64,000 nucleotides of DNA from an uncultured Acidimicrobiaceae bacterium (GTDB lineage: Bacteria > Actinomycetota > Acidimicrobiia > Acidimicrobiales > UBA10347). The DNA lies in NCBI GenBank assembly GCA_905182135.1, contig CAJJAG010000006.1:124001-188000 (forward strand), written 5' to 3'. Positions 9,124 to 17,694 of this stretch are shown here, in pieces; positions within the stretch are counted from its first letter, which is position 1; every line of letters begins with the position of its first letter. The position numbers and the translations under genes are program-made. The notes beneath the pieces were generated by a model that was given only the letters and a program-made list of their open reading frames with translations, was not told the origin of the DNA and ran no database searches.

Positions 9124-9819
9124 TTACTCGTCGAAGCCGACGAAGCTGACGACGTCATCGTTAGGGACGCGGCGAGACACCACACTGTTGGCGACGAACT
9201 CGTCATTGGGCCAGCCCATGGCGACACAGGTCATGATGACCTCGTCCTCAGGGATGTTCGCATGATCACGAACGACCGATGATTGCATGATGCCCTGGCC
9301 ATTAATCACGCAACCAAGACCCTTGGACGTCGCGGCCAGCACGAGCCCATAGGTGGCTGCTCCACAGTCGAAGTGACCAACGGTGTCATCTGCCAAATCT
9401 TGATCGATGGTCACGACGACTGATACCGGAGCATCGAACTGTCGAAAGCCACGCATGACCCAGTCTTGGCGACGCTCCTTGTCCTCGCGTTCGATGCCCA
9501 TGGCCTCGAACAACTGCACAGCGATAGCGACCTGGCGATCACGGTGAACACCTCGGTAGCCATGGTCAGACATCTTGATCTCACGGTCGACTGCAGCCCC
9601 CGCCAGCATTCGTTCAGTATTTCCCTCACGAATCAATTCAAGCGGCGCACCTGTAATCACATGGAAATTCCAGGGCTGGGTATTCATCGACGACGGCGCC
9701 CGCTTGGCGACTTCAATGATCGCCTCCATGAGTTCCCTTGAGACCGCGTCAGGCTTATACCCACGAGTACTGCGCCGCGATGCCACCAATGTTTCGAAGT
9801 CCACAACTTCACCTTTCAA
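9124..9819 (-). CDS. Nitroreductase family protein
   Basis: A 231-residue FMN-binding nitroreductase-fold protein. The N-terminal FMN phosphate motif is RRSTRGYKPD (residues 14-23), followed by KRAPSSMNTQPWNFHVITG (38-56), and GWPNDEF comes near the C-terminus. These enzymes form homodimers with FMN at the interface and reduce nitroaromatics, quinones or enones with NAD(P)H. The natural substrate is unknown. It is on the same strand as the upstream Baeyer-Villiger monooxygenase but about 150 bp away. A second nitroreductase is at 61309-61944. Confidence 0.88.
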   Translation of the reverse strand: MKGEVVDFETLVASRRSTRGYKPDAVSRELMEAIIEVAKRAPSSMNTQPWNFHVITGAPLELIREGNTERMLAGAAVDREIKMSDHGYRGVHRDRQVAIAVQLFEAMGIEREDKERRQDWVMRGFRQFDAPVSVVVTIDQDLADDTVGHFDCGAATYGLVLAATSKGLGCVINGQGIMQSSVVRDHANIPEDEVIMTCVAMGWPNDEFVANSVVSRRVPNDDVVSFVGFDE

Positions 9820-9967
9820 AGTTTGTGCCAGTCAAGCTAGCCAATGAGCCCACGCCGCGACCTCATTCATATCGACGTCTATGGTTCTTCGATAGAGGAA
9901 CCGGTGACGCTAGGTGCCTCTTTCAGCGACAGAAACGCCCTTCGCTTCGGTGGCTCTCGTTCGCAGA

Positions 9968-11623
9968 TCAGCTGCCGTCAAAGCCGATGCCGCGGTAGTT
10001 GTCGGCGGCGACATCGGTGATTATCCCGGTGTACTTCGGCCCTCCGCCGTTGTAGACGTTGTAACGCATATTGCCGAACTCATGGCCGTCCAAGTTCGAG
10101 TTATAACCCGTGATCCAGCCTTTCGACTTGCGGACCAGCAGCGGTTCGTACATCGCGACCACATGGTCGAACCACTCTTGCTCGGCCTGGGCGGTGGCCT
10201 CGAAGCGGGTGTGGCCCTGTTGCCAGACATGTTCAAAAAGCGGGGTCGCCCAGTCGATCGATGTTTCGACCGCCCGAGGGAAATTGGTAGCAGCGGTCTG
10301 TGGACCCGCAAGTATCGCCAGATTCGGGAAGCCGTGCACCATCAAGCCCATGTACGTGACGGGCCCCTCCGCCCATTTATCACGGAGTTTCTGACCATCC
10401 ACGCCCGTGATATTCATCTTGTCGAACGCGCCGGTAAATGCATCAAAACCGGTGGCGTACACGATTACGTCGAACTCGAATTCTTCCGCTGATGTCTTCA
10501 GCCCGGTGGCAGTAATTTGCTCGATCGGCGTTTCGGTTGAGTCGACAAGCGTGACGTTCTCGCGGTTATAGGTCTCGAAATAGTTCGTCTCGAGCGGAAG
10601 GCGCTGCACGCCGAAGCCGTGGTCCTTCGGAATGAGCCTCTCGGCCAACTCAGGATCGTCAACCCGCTGGCGGATCCGATCGGCTACATACTCCGCGACC
10701 TCCGCGTTGGCAGTTTCATCCATAAAGATCTCGATAAAGTTCTGCAGCCACAGTGCGAAACCAGGCTTGTCATAAAGGTCATCCCACAAAGCCACCCGTT
10801 CCTCACGTGACACGTTGAAGAAACCGCGACGGTCTGGCGTGTGCTCGAACCCACCTGGCGAACGAGCGCACTGATCAAAGATGTCGTCGTAACGGCTACG
10901 AATATCTGCCATCTCCTCATCGGAGATCAGGCCGTTGCCAAGGGGCACTGCCCAGTTCGGTCGCCGCTGGAAGACGGTCAGGTGTTCAGCTTGCTTGGCG
11001 ACCTCGGGGATCAGCTGGATCGCTGTTGCACCAGTGCCGATGACGGCTACTCGCTTGCCGGACAAATCCGGTGCCGGGTCTGGCCACTCGAATGGATGGA
11101 ACGATTCGCCAGCGAAGTCATCCATGCCTTCGAAACGAGGCAAGGTCGGCACCGACAACACGCCGAGAGCGGCGATCACGAACCGGCATGTGATCGTGCG
11201 GCCATCGCGGAGCGAGAGGTGCCAAACGTGCGCGTCGTCATCAAAATCCATGGCGTCGACGAAGCAGTCAAACTGCATGTGTTGGCGAAGGTCAAACTTG
11301 TCGGCAACATAATTTAGGTACTTAAGCGTCTCAGGTTGAGGCGAGAACCGTTCAGTCCAATGCCACTCATCGAGCAACTCCTTGCTGAACGAATAACCAT
11401 AGGTATAACTCTCGGAATCGAACCGTGCACCCGGGTAGCGGTTCTTGTACCAGGTGCCGCCCAGGTCACTATTTGCTTCAAGCACAGTGGCATTGACACC
11501 GAGATCGGACAGCCGTTTGATCTGGTAAATACCGGCAACCCCCGCGCCAATAACGACGACCTCATAGTCGAGCCCAGCCTCGTCTCTACCAACCTTATTT
11601 AGCGTAAGAGTCTGGTCAGACAT
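9968..11623 (-). CDS. Baeyer-Villiger monooxygenase (FMO-like), copy 1
   Basis: A 551-residue FAD- and NADPH-dependent class B monooxygenase. The first Rossmann motif GAGVAGIYQ is near residue 26. The Baeyer-Villiger fingerprint FAGESFHPFEWP (F-x-G-x3-H-x3-W-P) is near residue 170, and the second Rossmann motif VIGTGATAIQL near 195. The segment QRLPLETNYFE contains the arginine equivalent to the catalytic Arg337 of phenylacetone monooxygenase. It inserts oxygen next to a ketone to make an ester or lactone. It is close in sequence to the copy at 40944-42557, with long shared blocks. The start ATG is followed by SDQTLTLNK. The substrate is unknown. Confidence 0.93.
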   Translation of the reverse strand: MSDQTLTLNKVGRDEAGLDYEVVVIGAGVAGIYQIKRLSDLGVNATVLEANSDLGGTWYKNRYPGARFDSESYTYGYSFSKELLDEWHWTERFSPQPETLKYLNYVADKFDLRQHMQFDCFVDAMDFDDDAHVWHLSLRDGRTITCRFVIAALGVLSVPTLPRFEGMDDFAGESFHPFEWPDPAPDLSGKRVAVIGTGATAIQLIPEVAKQAEHLTVFQRRPNWAVPLGNGLISDEEMADIRSRYDDIFDQCARSPGGFEHTPDRRGFFNVSREERVALWDDLYDKPGFALWLQNFIEIFMDETANAEVAEYVADRIRQRVDDPELAERLIPKDHGFGVQRLPLETNYFETYNRENVTLVDSTETPIEQITATGLKTSAEEFEFDVIVYATGFDAFTGAFDKMNITGVDGQKLRDKWAEGPVTYMGLMVHGFPNLAILAGPQTAATNFPRAVETSIDWATPLFEHVWQQGHTRFEATAQAEQEWFDHVVAMYEPLLVRKSKGWITGYNSNLDGHEFGNMRYNVYNGGGPKYTGIITDVAADNYRGIGFDGS

Positions 11624-12050
11624 GACGACCGCCCGTTTGATCAGCGAGTTTTATAGCAAAGACGTCCATATCCCATACTACGAACTAAGTACCCCGCTAC
11701 TCAAACCGTGGACACTCAGCGAACACGAAGGAAGTGGCCTGAAGTAGCCCTCTCGTGCAACAAGGCCGGTCCTCCATGAGCACCGAAACCACCGCAGCTG
11801 CAACAACAGTCACGATGCTGATCGGCGCAAGAAACCCGATTCTGAAGGCTTGTGACCCCAAGTTCACCATGTCGCTGGTCTCGGTCCTTCCATTCGGGCC
11901 ATGCGGGCGTTCGATCTCGGTCGGCCCGCCCAGCAAGGTGCTCATGGTCCCGAGCGACCCGATCCGTTGGATCAAACGTGTCTGCAGGTTCCTCGGCCGA
12001 GGCTTCCCACAGTGCCAGTTGGATCAAAACATTCTCGGCGATCAGTCGCT
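11624..12050. other. Intergenic with a possible decayed membrane-protein fragment
   Basis: On the minus strand one frame reads RLKRLIAENVLIQLALWEAS. After a frame change, a second frame reads MSTLLGGPTEIERPHG and then a hydrophobic stretch, IGFLAPISIVTVVAAAVVSV, close to 11780. Together they look like the tail of a frameshifted, C-terminally anchored protein, but I do not recognise a family. The first part overlaps the end of the GMC gene, so chance is possible. Confidence 0.25.
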
Positions 12051-13580
12051 TCAGTCGGCTGGCGTGTCCTCGATAAGTCGACTGGCCATGTGTTCGGCAA
12101 GTGCCAGCACCATCAAATGAGTGTTAGATCGCGGCACCTCGGGGATGACTGAAGCATCGATAACTCGCAGACCATCGATGCCAAAAACGCGACAGTCATG
12201 ATCGACGACCCGCCCCATAGCTGCGGTCGCGCAAACGTGTTGGGCATCAGATGAGGTCGCTAACAACCAACGATCAATAGCGTCATCGTCAACCAGATCA
12301 GAAGCCATCGTTCCCGATACGTCGAGCATCACTTGAGCGACCGACGACCGAAATGTCTCGTGTTCGGTGAGCTCGATCATCCGACGGAAACAATCACGCA
12401 GCCGTGCCAAGTCGCTGGGATCGCCGAGCATGTTCTCTTCGATTACCGGATGATCGTGAGGGTTCGACGAAGCCAGCCGAAGTGAGCCGCGAGAGAAGGA
12501 CTGGTTAACCCAACCGATTAGCAAACCCTGCCCCTCTAGCGCACGGGTCGTGATGCTGTTCATCGCCACGATCATCATGTCGTTCTCGCCGGCGCCGCTC
12601 ATTGATGAGGAGTACCGCAAACAGACATTTGTGTGGCGATCATGTGGCGTCAACGGGCCCCGGCCCTCGTGATAGTCGAGGATCATCGGCAGATTGGCAT
12701 GATCCTGCAAACCTTCACCAACCGGTAGGCCCGTCGAAGACCCGATCCCTGACCGCAACAAAATCGCTGGTGAATGCACGGCACCAGCGGCCAGGATCAC
12801 CTCACCCGCCTCGACTTCGCGCCACTCGCCGCCGACCTCAACTCGCACACCTCGAGCCCGATGAGCCGAATCAAACAAGACCAGGTCGACCAGCGCATCG
12901 CCAACAATAGTCAAGTTCTCTCGATCGCGAATCGGCTCGATCCAGGCGTCATTTGTCGTGACCCGCTCGTGAGCAACCGGATCAGCATTGATCGCGTACG
13001 GTGAGACGCCGGTACCTATCGGCGCATTGTGATCCTCGCAGATGCCATAGCCAGCGGCGATCGCTGAATCCCACAGTGCATGGTCTGCTGGCCCCCAAAC
13101 ATCGCGCTGCTGGCGAAGTATCGGCAGCGGACCAGAGGCTCCGTGAAAAGGTGCGTCACCAAAGTCGGCGTCAGTTTCGATACGACAGAGCGCAGGAAGT
13201 ACGTCGTCGTGTGACCAGCCGAGCTGGTCCCAGCGATTCCAGTCGTCGGGCAGGGGCCTGATGGCAATGATTCCATTAATCAGTGAGCTGCCTCCGACCC
13301 CACGACCGCGCCAAAACAACCGTTGCGGCTGACCCTTGACCCGCGATGCCTGCAGGGTTGGCCACTGCAAGTCATCAAACTTCTCAGTTCCGATTACATG
13401 CCCTGGATTAAGCGATCGCATCTCGAACTTCATGTCGATTGAGCGGTGATCGGGACCCGCTTCGAGTAACAACACCTGCGTGCTTGAGTTTTCGCTCAGT
13501 CGAGCAGCCAGTACACACCCAGCGGAACCGCCACCGACGATGACGTAGTCGAACGAGCGATCCAAGACAGCCGCGCTCAT
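12051..13580 (-). CDS. GMC family oxidoreductase
   Basis: A 509-residue FAD-dependent glucose-methanol-choline oxidoreductase. The N-terminal dinucleotide-binding motif is DYVIVGGGSAGCVLAARLSE (residues 11-30). The GMC signature is RGRGVGGSSLINGIIAIR near residue 90. A second signature, VILAAGAVHSPAILLRSGIG, is near 270. The C-terminal active-site region is around DASVIPEVPRSNTH, with the His/Asn pair. It oxidises an alcohol to aldehyde or ketone, like choline dehydrogenase relatives. It may feed ketones to the neighbouring monooxygenase encoded downstream on the same strand, although 430 bp separate them. Length and motifs are complete. Confidence 0.92.
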   Translation of the reverse strand: MSAAVLDRSFDYVIVGGGSAGCVLAARLSENSSTQVLLLEAGPDHRSIDMKFEMRSLNPGHVIGTEKFDDLQWPTLQASRVKGQPQRLFWRGRGVGGSSLINGIIAIRPLPDDWNRWDQLGWSHDDVLPALCRIETDADFGDAPFHGASGPLPILRQQRDVWGPADHALWDSAIAAGYGICEDHNAPIGTGVSPYAINADPVAHERVTTNDAWIEPIRDRENLTIVGDALVDLVLFDSAHRARGVRVEVGGEWREVEAGEVILAAGAVHSPAILLRSGIGSSTGLPVGEGLQDHANLPMILDYHEGRGPLTPHDRHTNVCLRYSSSMSGAGENDMMIVAMNSITTRALEGQGLLIGWVNQSFSRGSLRLASSNPHDHPVIEENMLGDPSDLARLRDCFRRMIELTEHETFRSSVAQVMLDVSGTMASDLVDDDAIDRWLLATSSDAQHVCATAAMGRVVDHDCRVFGIDGLRVIDASVIPEVPRSNTHLMVLALAEHMASRLIEDTPAD

Positions 13581-13803
13581 GTGTACATCTGCGATGTTCC
13601 CAAGGTTGGCGCTTCGATACGGTCGTTAACGAGACACCTGCAGAAAGACATGACTTCAGTATTGCTCACACAGTTCAAGCGGGTCGTTAAAACCGGCGCC
13701 GAACCCGGGATTGGAGTCCTCACTGGGTGGGTAATGCGTTATTCGCTCACACCGGTGTTCCTCGTGACTGAGGAAGCCGCAATGCCATTGCTCGGTTCGC
13801 TCT

Positions 13804-15132
13804 TCAAGCAGCGGGTGGCCCCACGCCGAACGAGCTCAACAGAGCAAGTAATTCATCCTCGGTCATTTCGAGCACCATCGCAGCCGCAGCTAGGTCTGGT
13901 GGCGGCCCACCAAGAAGTTCATGCAATTCTCGTCCGGTCATACCGAGCGCAGCCGCTGCATCGGTCAGGTCTGGAGCAGTTCGACCACCTGTAGGAGCAG
14001 CACTATCTGCCGGCGAGGCCCTACGAGGCGCGGGCCCGCCGCCGGCTTCGGAGAATTCGCCCATTAGACAGCGCGAAATATAGGGGTACTGCTCGGTGAT
14101 GACATAGGCGTACTCATCGCCGATGATGACGCCGTTGCACTCGTCTAGGTCGCCCCGGCCATCGATGTATTCCCAGTCAGAAACATAGGTTCCATCGGAA
14201 GACGTACCGTCGATGTCAACGCCGTCGGTTCGATAGCTACAGCCGGACCCAGAACGCTCACTCGTCGAGAGCGAGTAACTAGACGCGTAGGCATTCGACT
14301 TCGAGTAATACATCAGGTGACCGTCGGCAGCGAAGCCAACAAGAACCAGATCCTTGTCACTAGTGAATGCGTCGACCAGAAGGTCCGACACCCCGTGGTA
14401 GTGATATTCGCCAGTCGGCTGCACATGGGCATTGTTGAAGTCCATGCCTAGGTCAAACAGTTCTTGTAGGCCTTCGATCCGGTAGCTCTCACCGCTAGAG
14501 CAGAGGACCATCTCTGCCGTGCCAGGCTCAAACTTGACGCCGCTCAGCGCTACACCAGGCTCGCGAGCCATCGTTACCTGCCCAGTAAACGTAGGGTCAG
14601 TGGTCAGTATCCACGTGCGGTCTTGCTCAGAAATCGCGTTCGGATTGCCGCTGTTGGGGAAGTCGCCGGTTTCGTGATTCGGCAAGGTATTGGACTCGAT
14701 GGTGCGGGTGGGCCCATCCACCGTCACCGTGACCTGCGTGCCAAACGCTTCGTCGGTCAGCGTGTAGGAACCGAGGTAATCCGAGTTCGCAACTTGGACA
14801 GCTCCATCGCCATCCGTTCCTTCGCCTGAGTCGGAAGCTTTATCTGAGTCCGGAACGTCGTCATGGCCCTCACCAGCCTTGCCATTTTCCTCGTCGGCAC
14901 CTTCTTGGTTCGCGTCTTCGGCACTGCCATCATCACCGACATAGACAGGTTCTGGTTGGCCAGAATCGCTCGGCACTTCTGTAGTAATTGACACCGATTC
15001 CCGGGAAATATCAATTGCCGAATCAACACTTGAGTTGCAACTCGCGAGCATTGCGAAGAGCACGACGATTGCCAGCAATTTAGCTAGCCGAATGACCGCG
15101 TTTTGTGAGTAGCTGACCGGAAGGTAACCCAT
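13804..15132 (-). CDS. YHYH-domain lipoprotein
   Basis: About 442 residues. From the ATG at 15132 there is a lipoprotein signal ending MLASC (Cys32), then a Ser/Asp/Glu-rich linker of about 90 residues. The domain contains GEYHYHGVSDLL, the YHYH signature (PF14240) found in secreted proteins of unknown function in aquatic bacteria. An upstream ATG at 15159 is possible, but it lies inside a perfect dyad. The C-terminus has two copies of a 25-residue motif, PDL-x2-AAA-x-LGMT-x2-EL-x2-LL and a variant. It should be anchored on the outer face of the membrane. The partner is a divergent, decayed TetR gene. Confidence 0.8.
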   Translation of the reverse strand: MGYLPVSYSQNAVIRLAKLLAIVVLFAMLASCNSSVDSAIDISRESVSITTEVPSDSGQPEPVYVGDDGSAEDANQEGADEENGKAGEGHDDVPDSDKASDSGEGTDGDGAVQVANSDYLGSYTLTDEAFGTQVTVTVDGPTRTIESNTLPNHETGDFPNSGNPNAISEQDRTWILTTDPTFTGQVTMAREPGVALSGVKFEPGTAEMVLCSSGESYRIEGLQELFDLGMDFNNAHVQPTGEYHYHGVSDLLVDAFTSDKDLVLVGFAADGHLMYYSKSNAYASSYSLSTSERSGSGCSYRTDGVDIDGTSSDGTYVSDWEYIDGRGDLDECNGVIIGDEYAYVITEQYPYISRCLMGEFSEAGGGPAPRRASPADSAAPTGGRTAPDLTDAAAALGMTGRELHELLGGPPPDLAAAAMVLEMTEDELLALLSSFGVGPPAA

Positions 15133-15180
15133 CGTGATCCTGTCTATCAGCCGGTCCATCCGCTGATGAGGATCACGATG
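15130..15180. promoter_or_regulatory. Large dyad joining two divergent start codons
   Basis: CATCGTGATCC (15130-15140) and GGATCACGATG (15170-15180) are perfect 11-bp inverted copies. An inner pair, ATCAGC/GCTGAT, lies at 15146-15151 and 15162-15167. The outer arms contain the two divergent start codons: CAT at 15130-15132 for the YHYH lipoprotein and ATG at 15178-15180 for the TetR remnant. The arrangement is what an autoregulated TetR operator would look like. Confidence 0.6.
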
Positions 15181-15586
15181 TCAGCCGAGTGCAAAGATTC
15201 TGTAAACCTAGTGACAAGACGAACAAAAATCTGCAATGATCCTGGCCGCGACTCCCACGCTGTTCCATCAGGAAGGCATCGGCGTATCCACAGGTCGCAT
15301 CGCCAGGGCCACCGGCGTATCGAATCGCACATTGTTCAACTACTTCCCTACCAAACAGGTGCTGATCGATGCGTTGCACGCCTGCTCCGCTATGCCCCTT
15401 GGCGACGCACAAGCCCAGATCGATGGCATGGCCGTATGGCAGACGGCAATCGTCCTTCTCAACGGCGCGCTCGCCGAACTCAGCGGCAAGAGTGGGCAAA
15501 ACAGCAAAGAGCGCTGCACCCGGCGACCGAAGCTAGTTTGGATTCGTGAACACTCCGCTGCCGTCACCGCTACTCGGGAACCGTGA
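15178..15586 (+). pseudogene. TetR-family regulator, frameshifted and truncated
   Basis: The N-terminal peptide MSAECKDSVNLVTRRTKIC is read in one frame. The helix-turn-helix, ILAATPTLFHQEGIGVSTG followed by IARATGVSNRTLFNYFPTKQ, is read from 15236 in another. A single frameshift around 15234 would join them into a normal TetR start. The protein then ends after about 116 residues, losing most of the ligand-binding domain expected in a roughly 190-residue regulator, and its tail overlaps the next gene. It probably once controlled the divergent YHYH lipoprotein through the dyad at 15130-15180. Confidence 0.72.
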
Positions 15587-16556
15587 AGGCACGCCGGTGT
15601 TCGGGCACTTCGATGCCCCCGTCGGAGAGATTCGGGCGGACCAGCACAAGTTTCGATCTCCGATGGGCGGATTCGTTACTGAGCAGGAACGAAATGAAGC
15701 GTTTCGCTCATTTCAGTTCATAGGTGTTGTTGGCGTCGACATGGCAGCCGGTTGCGCCATCACTCACACCAGCAGCGGAATGAGCGCATTCGCCTATCTG
15801 TGGGTAAACGGCACGTTTACCCAGCTCAGACTCGGAGGACGAGCGGGGGATACGGTCACATTTGCTGCCGACCCCGACAACGGACGCACTGAACTATCGA
15901 CCTCACGAGGCTCGGCCATCATGGATGCTGGCCCCGACGGCAAACGCCTGACCGTGACGTCGCCCGATCTGTCAATCAATCTCACGTTCCAAGACGAAGG
16001 TGTGCTTCGGCTGTGTACCCCAACGGGGCCAACCGGTTGGACCTATGTCCAAAAAGTGGTTGCTGTACCTGCTCGCGGGCTCGCTCGTGGCGGGTCCACC
16101 TCGGCAGACTTTGAAACCGTCGATGCGCTGGCCCACCACGACTACACCACCGGCTTCCTGCGCCCAGAGACATGGTGGCACTGGGCATGTGTAGCTGCTC
16201 GGCTTCCTGACGGGCGCAGCCTCGGGATCAATGTCTCCTGCGGCACAAACGAAAGCGGCTATCGCGAGAACTGCGCTTGGCTCGACGGACAGCGGTTTGA
16301 CCTAGGCGGGGCCATCTTCGACTTCGACCGCCATGACACCGAAAAACCATGGCGGGTTACCGGAACCGACGGCCGGTTCGGACTTCGCTTCCAGGCCGGG
16401 CACGGCTATCACGCCGACCATGAGTCCGATCTGATGAGCACCAACTTCCACCAACTCTTTGGGAGTTTCGAAGGCTGGATACTCACCGATGAGGGCGAAC
16501 GCCTGACGCTGAGCACCGCCCCAGGATTCACTGAAAGCCAATATTTACGCTGGTAG
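15546..16556 (+). CDS. DUF2804 domain-containing protein
   Basis: A 336-residue protein matching DUF2804 along its length. It has an N-terminal GNREGTPVFGHFDAPV-like start, a central WWHWACVAARLPDGRSLGINVSCG block near residue 210 and FGSFEGWILTDEGERLTL near the end. The fold is predicted to be all-beta, related to lipocalin/AttH-like proteins, and no enzymatic activity is established. No signal peptide or membrane helix is seen. The chosen start is a GTG that overlaps the decayed TetR gene. It is monocistronic, with a converging enoyl-CoA hydratase downstream. Confidence 0.82.
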   Translation: MNTPLPSPLLGNREGTPVFGHFDAPVGEIRADQHKFRSPMGGFVTEQERNEAFRSFQFIGVVGVDMAAGCAITHTSSGMSAFAYLWVNGTFTQLRLGGRAGDTVTFAADPDNGRTELSTSRGSAIMDAGPDGKRLTVTSPDLSINLTFQDEGVLRLCTPTGPTGWTYVQKVVAVPARGLARGGSTSADFETVDALAHHDYTTGFLRPETWWHWACVAARLPDGRSLGINVSCGTNESGYRENCAWLDGQRFDLGGAIFDFDRHDTEKPWRVTGTDGRFGLRFQAGHGYHADHESDLMSTNFHQLFGSFEGWILTDEGERLTLSTAPGFTESQYLRW

Positions 16557-16650
16557 CTGCGTGCTGATTCATGCGGCACGCCTCATCGAAAGTGGCTGCC
16601 CGCAGACCGCCTGTCTCGTGGTTTTTGGGACCAGTGCTCAACGTGCGATA

Positions 16651-17388
16651 TCAGCGACCGCCGGCTCGCATGCGTTCTTCCATATCGTCGGGACGCCCAT
16701 AGGGAAGTTCTCGCTCACGCAATAGCGCTTCGGCCCGAGCCATGTTCTGGCTGTCGGTGATCAACCGCTTCATCTTCGAGACCGTCCCCGATGAATTTGC
16801 TGTGATTTGCCCGGCCGTGGTCGCGACCGCTGCGTCGAGTTCGTCGAGCGGCACCGAGCGAACAGCAAGGCCCACCTGAGCGGCTTCGATACCTGTAATA
16901 CGCCGGGCAGTAAAACTGAGTTCACGTGCCTTAGCGACACCTACCCGCTCGGGTAGCCGAACCGACATGCCCCAGACTGGAATCAGACCCCATTGTCCAT
17001 GGGTGTCACCAATAGACGCATCGTCGGCGCAGATGATCAGGTCGCAGCCTAAGACGAGTTCCAGCGCACCGGTATAGCAGTGTCCATGGACCTGGGCGAT
17101 CGTGGCTTGGGGTAACGCTTCGAGTGCGTCGATCGTCTCGGCCTGGTAATGCCGACTCGGGGCCTTCTCGCCTGCTGCGATAGAACCAAGATCGTTGCCA
17201 GCGCAGAAGCACCGTCCGGCGCCTTTCAGAACCACCACTCGCACCGAGGCATCGTCGCCGATCGCGTCTATGTGATTCCGCAGCTCAACGAAAGCGGCTG
17301 GATTCATCGCGTTCAACTTGTCGGGCCGGTTAAGAGTCAGCGTGGTTACCCCATCGACATCGGAACGCAGAACCAGATCGTCATTCAT
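16651..17388 (-). CDS. Enoyl-CoA hydratase/isomerase family protein
   Basis: A 245-residue crotonase-fold protein, starting at MNDDLVLRSDVDG. The longer frame from 17481 adds 31 residues of low-quality sequence. The substrate-CoA region LNRPDKLNAMNPAAF is near residue 16. The oxyanion-hole segment GRCFCAGNDLGS is near 58, and the HGHCYTGALELVLGCDLIICADDA block near 98. It acts on an acyl-CoA, probably in beta-oxidation or a related degradation route. The two catalytic glutamates of classical hydratases are not both evident (the first position is Tyr-Thr-Gly), so the reaction could be isomerisation or hydrolysis instead. Confidence 0.85.
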   Translation of the reverse strand: MNDDLVLRSDVDGVTTLTLNRPDKLNAMNPAAFVELRNHIDAIGDDASVRVVVLKGAGRCFCAGNDLGSIAAGEKAPSRHYQAETIDALEALPQATIAQVHGHCYTGALELVLGCDLIICADDASIGDTHGQWGLIPVWGMSVRLPERVGVAKARELSFTARRITGIEAAQVGLAVRSVPLDELDAAVATTAGQITANSSGTVSKMKRLITDSQNMARAEALLRERELPYGRPDDMEERMRAGGR

Positions 17389-17694
17389 GTTCGAACAATA
17401 GTGACTCGACGTACCCCTGGGTGAGTCGACTCCAGTTACCGAGGCGGGCCGGTGAGGCAACGGAGCCGAACGGTACGCCACACCATTTCGTTACCGTCTA
17501 GGTAGCGAGTCACGCCGAGCCAGTGCAGCACGCCCAACCGGTGCATCAGCGACCTTGCCTGTCTAGAGCGAAGCGAGCGCGCTATCGGGCGTGAACGGAG
17601 CCTTCAGCGCAACCTATCTTCTGCTTGTGAAACTGGTAAAAGATCGAATGTTGCTCTCGAGGAACGTGCACTCCGCTAAGGAGTGCACAGTCGA
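17389..17694. other. Intergenic between enoyl-CoA hydratase and exporter
   Basis: About 306 bp containing the hairpin at 17666-17688 just after the exporter stop. No protein-coding signal was recognised. Confidence 0.5.
17666..17688 (-). terminator. Hairpin downstream of MMPL exporter
   Basis: GTGCACTCC and GGAGTGCAC form a perfect 9-bp stem with a 5-base loop, 6 bp past the stop codon of the minus-strand exporter. There is no T-run, so it is either a weak terminator or a 3'-end stabilising hairpin. Confidence 0.45.

Noticed and set aside
12001-12054. Minus-strand RLKRLIAENVLIQL as an IS3-type transposase fragment
   Set aside because: The resemblance is limited to a few residues, partly overlaps the GMC gene, and no other transposase motif or inverted repeat is nearby.
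13581-13994. Plus-strand frame with GWVMRYSLTPVFLVTEEAAM
   Set aside because: The text looks protein-like, but the frame overlaps the YHYH gene end, lacks a ribosome site and matches nothing I know.
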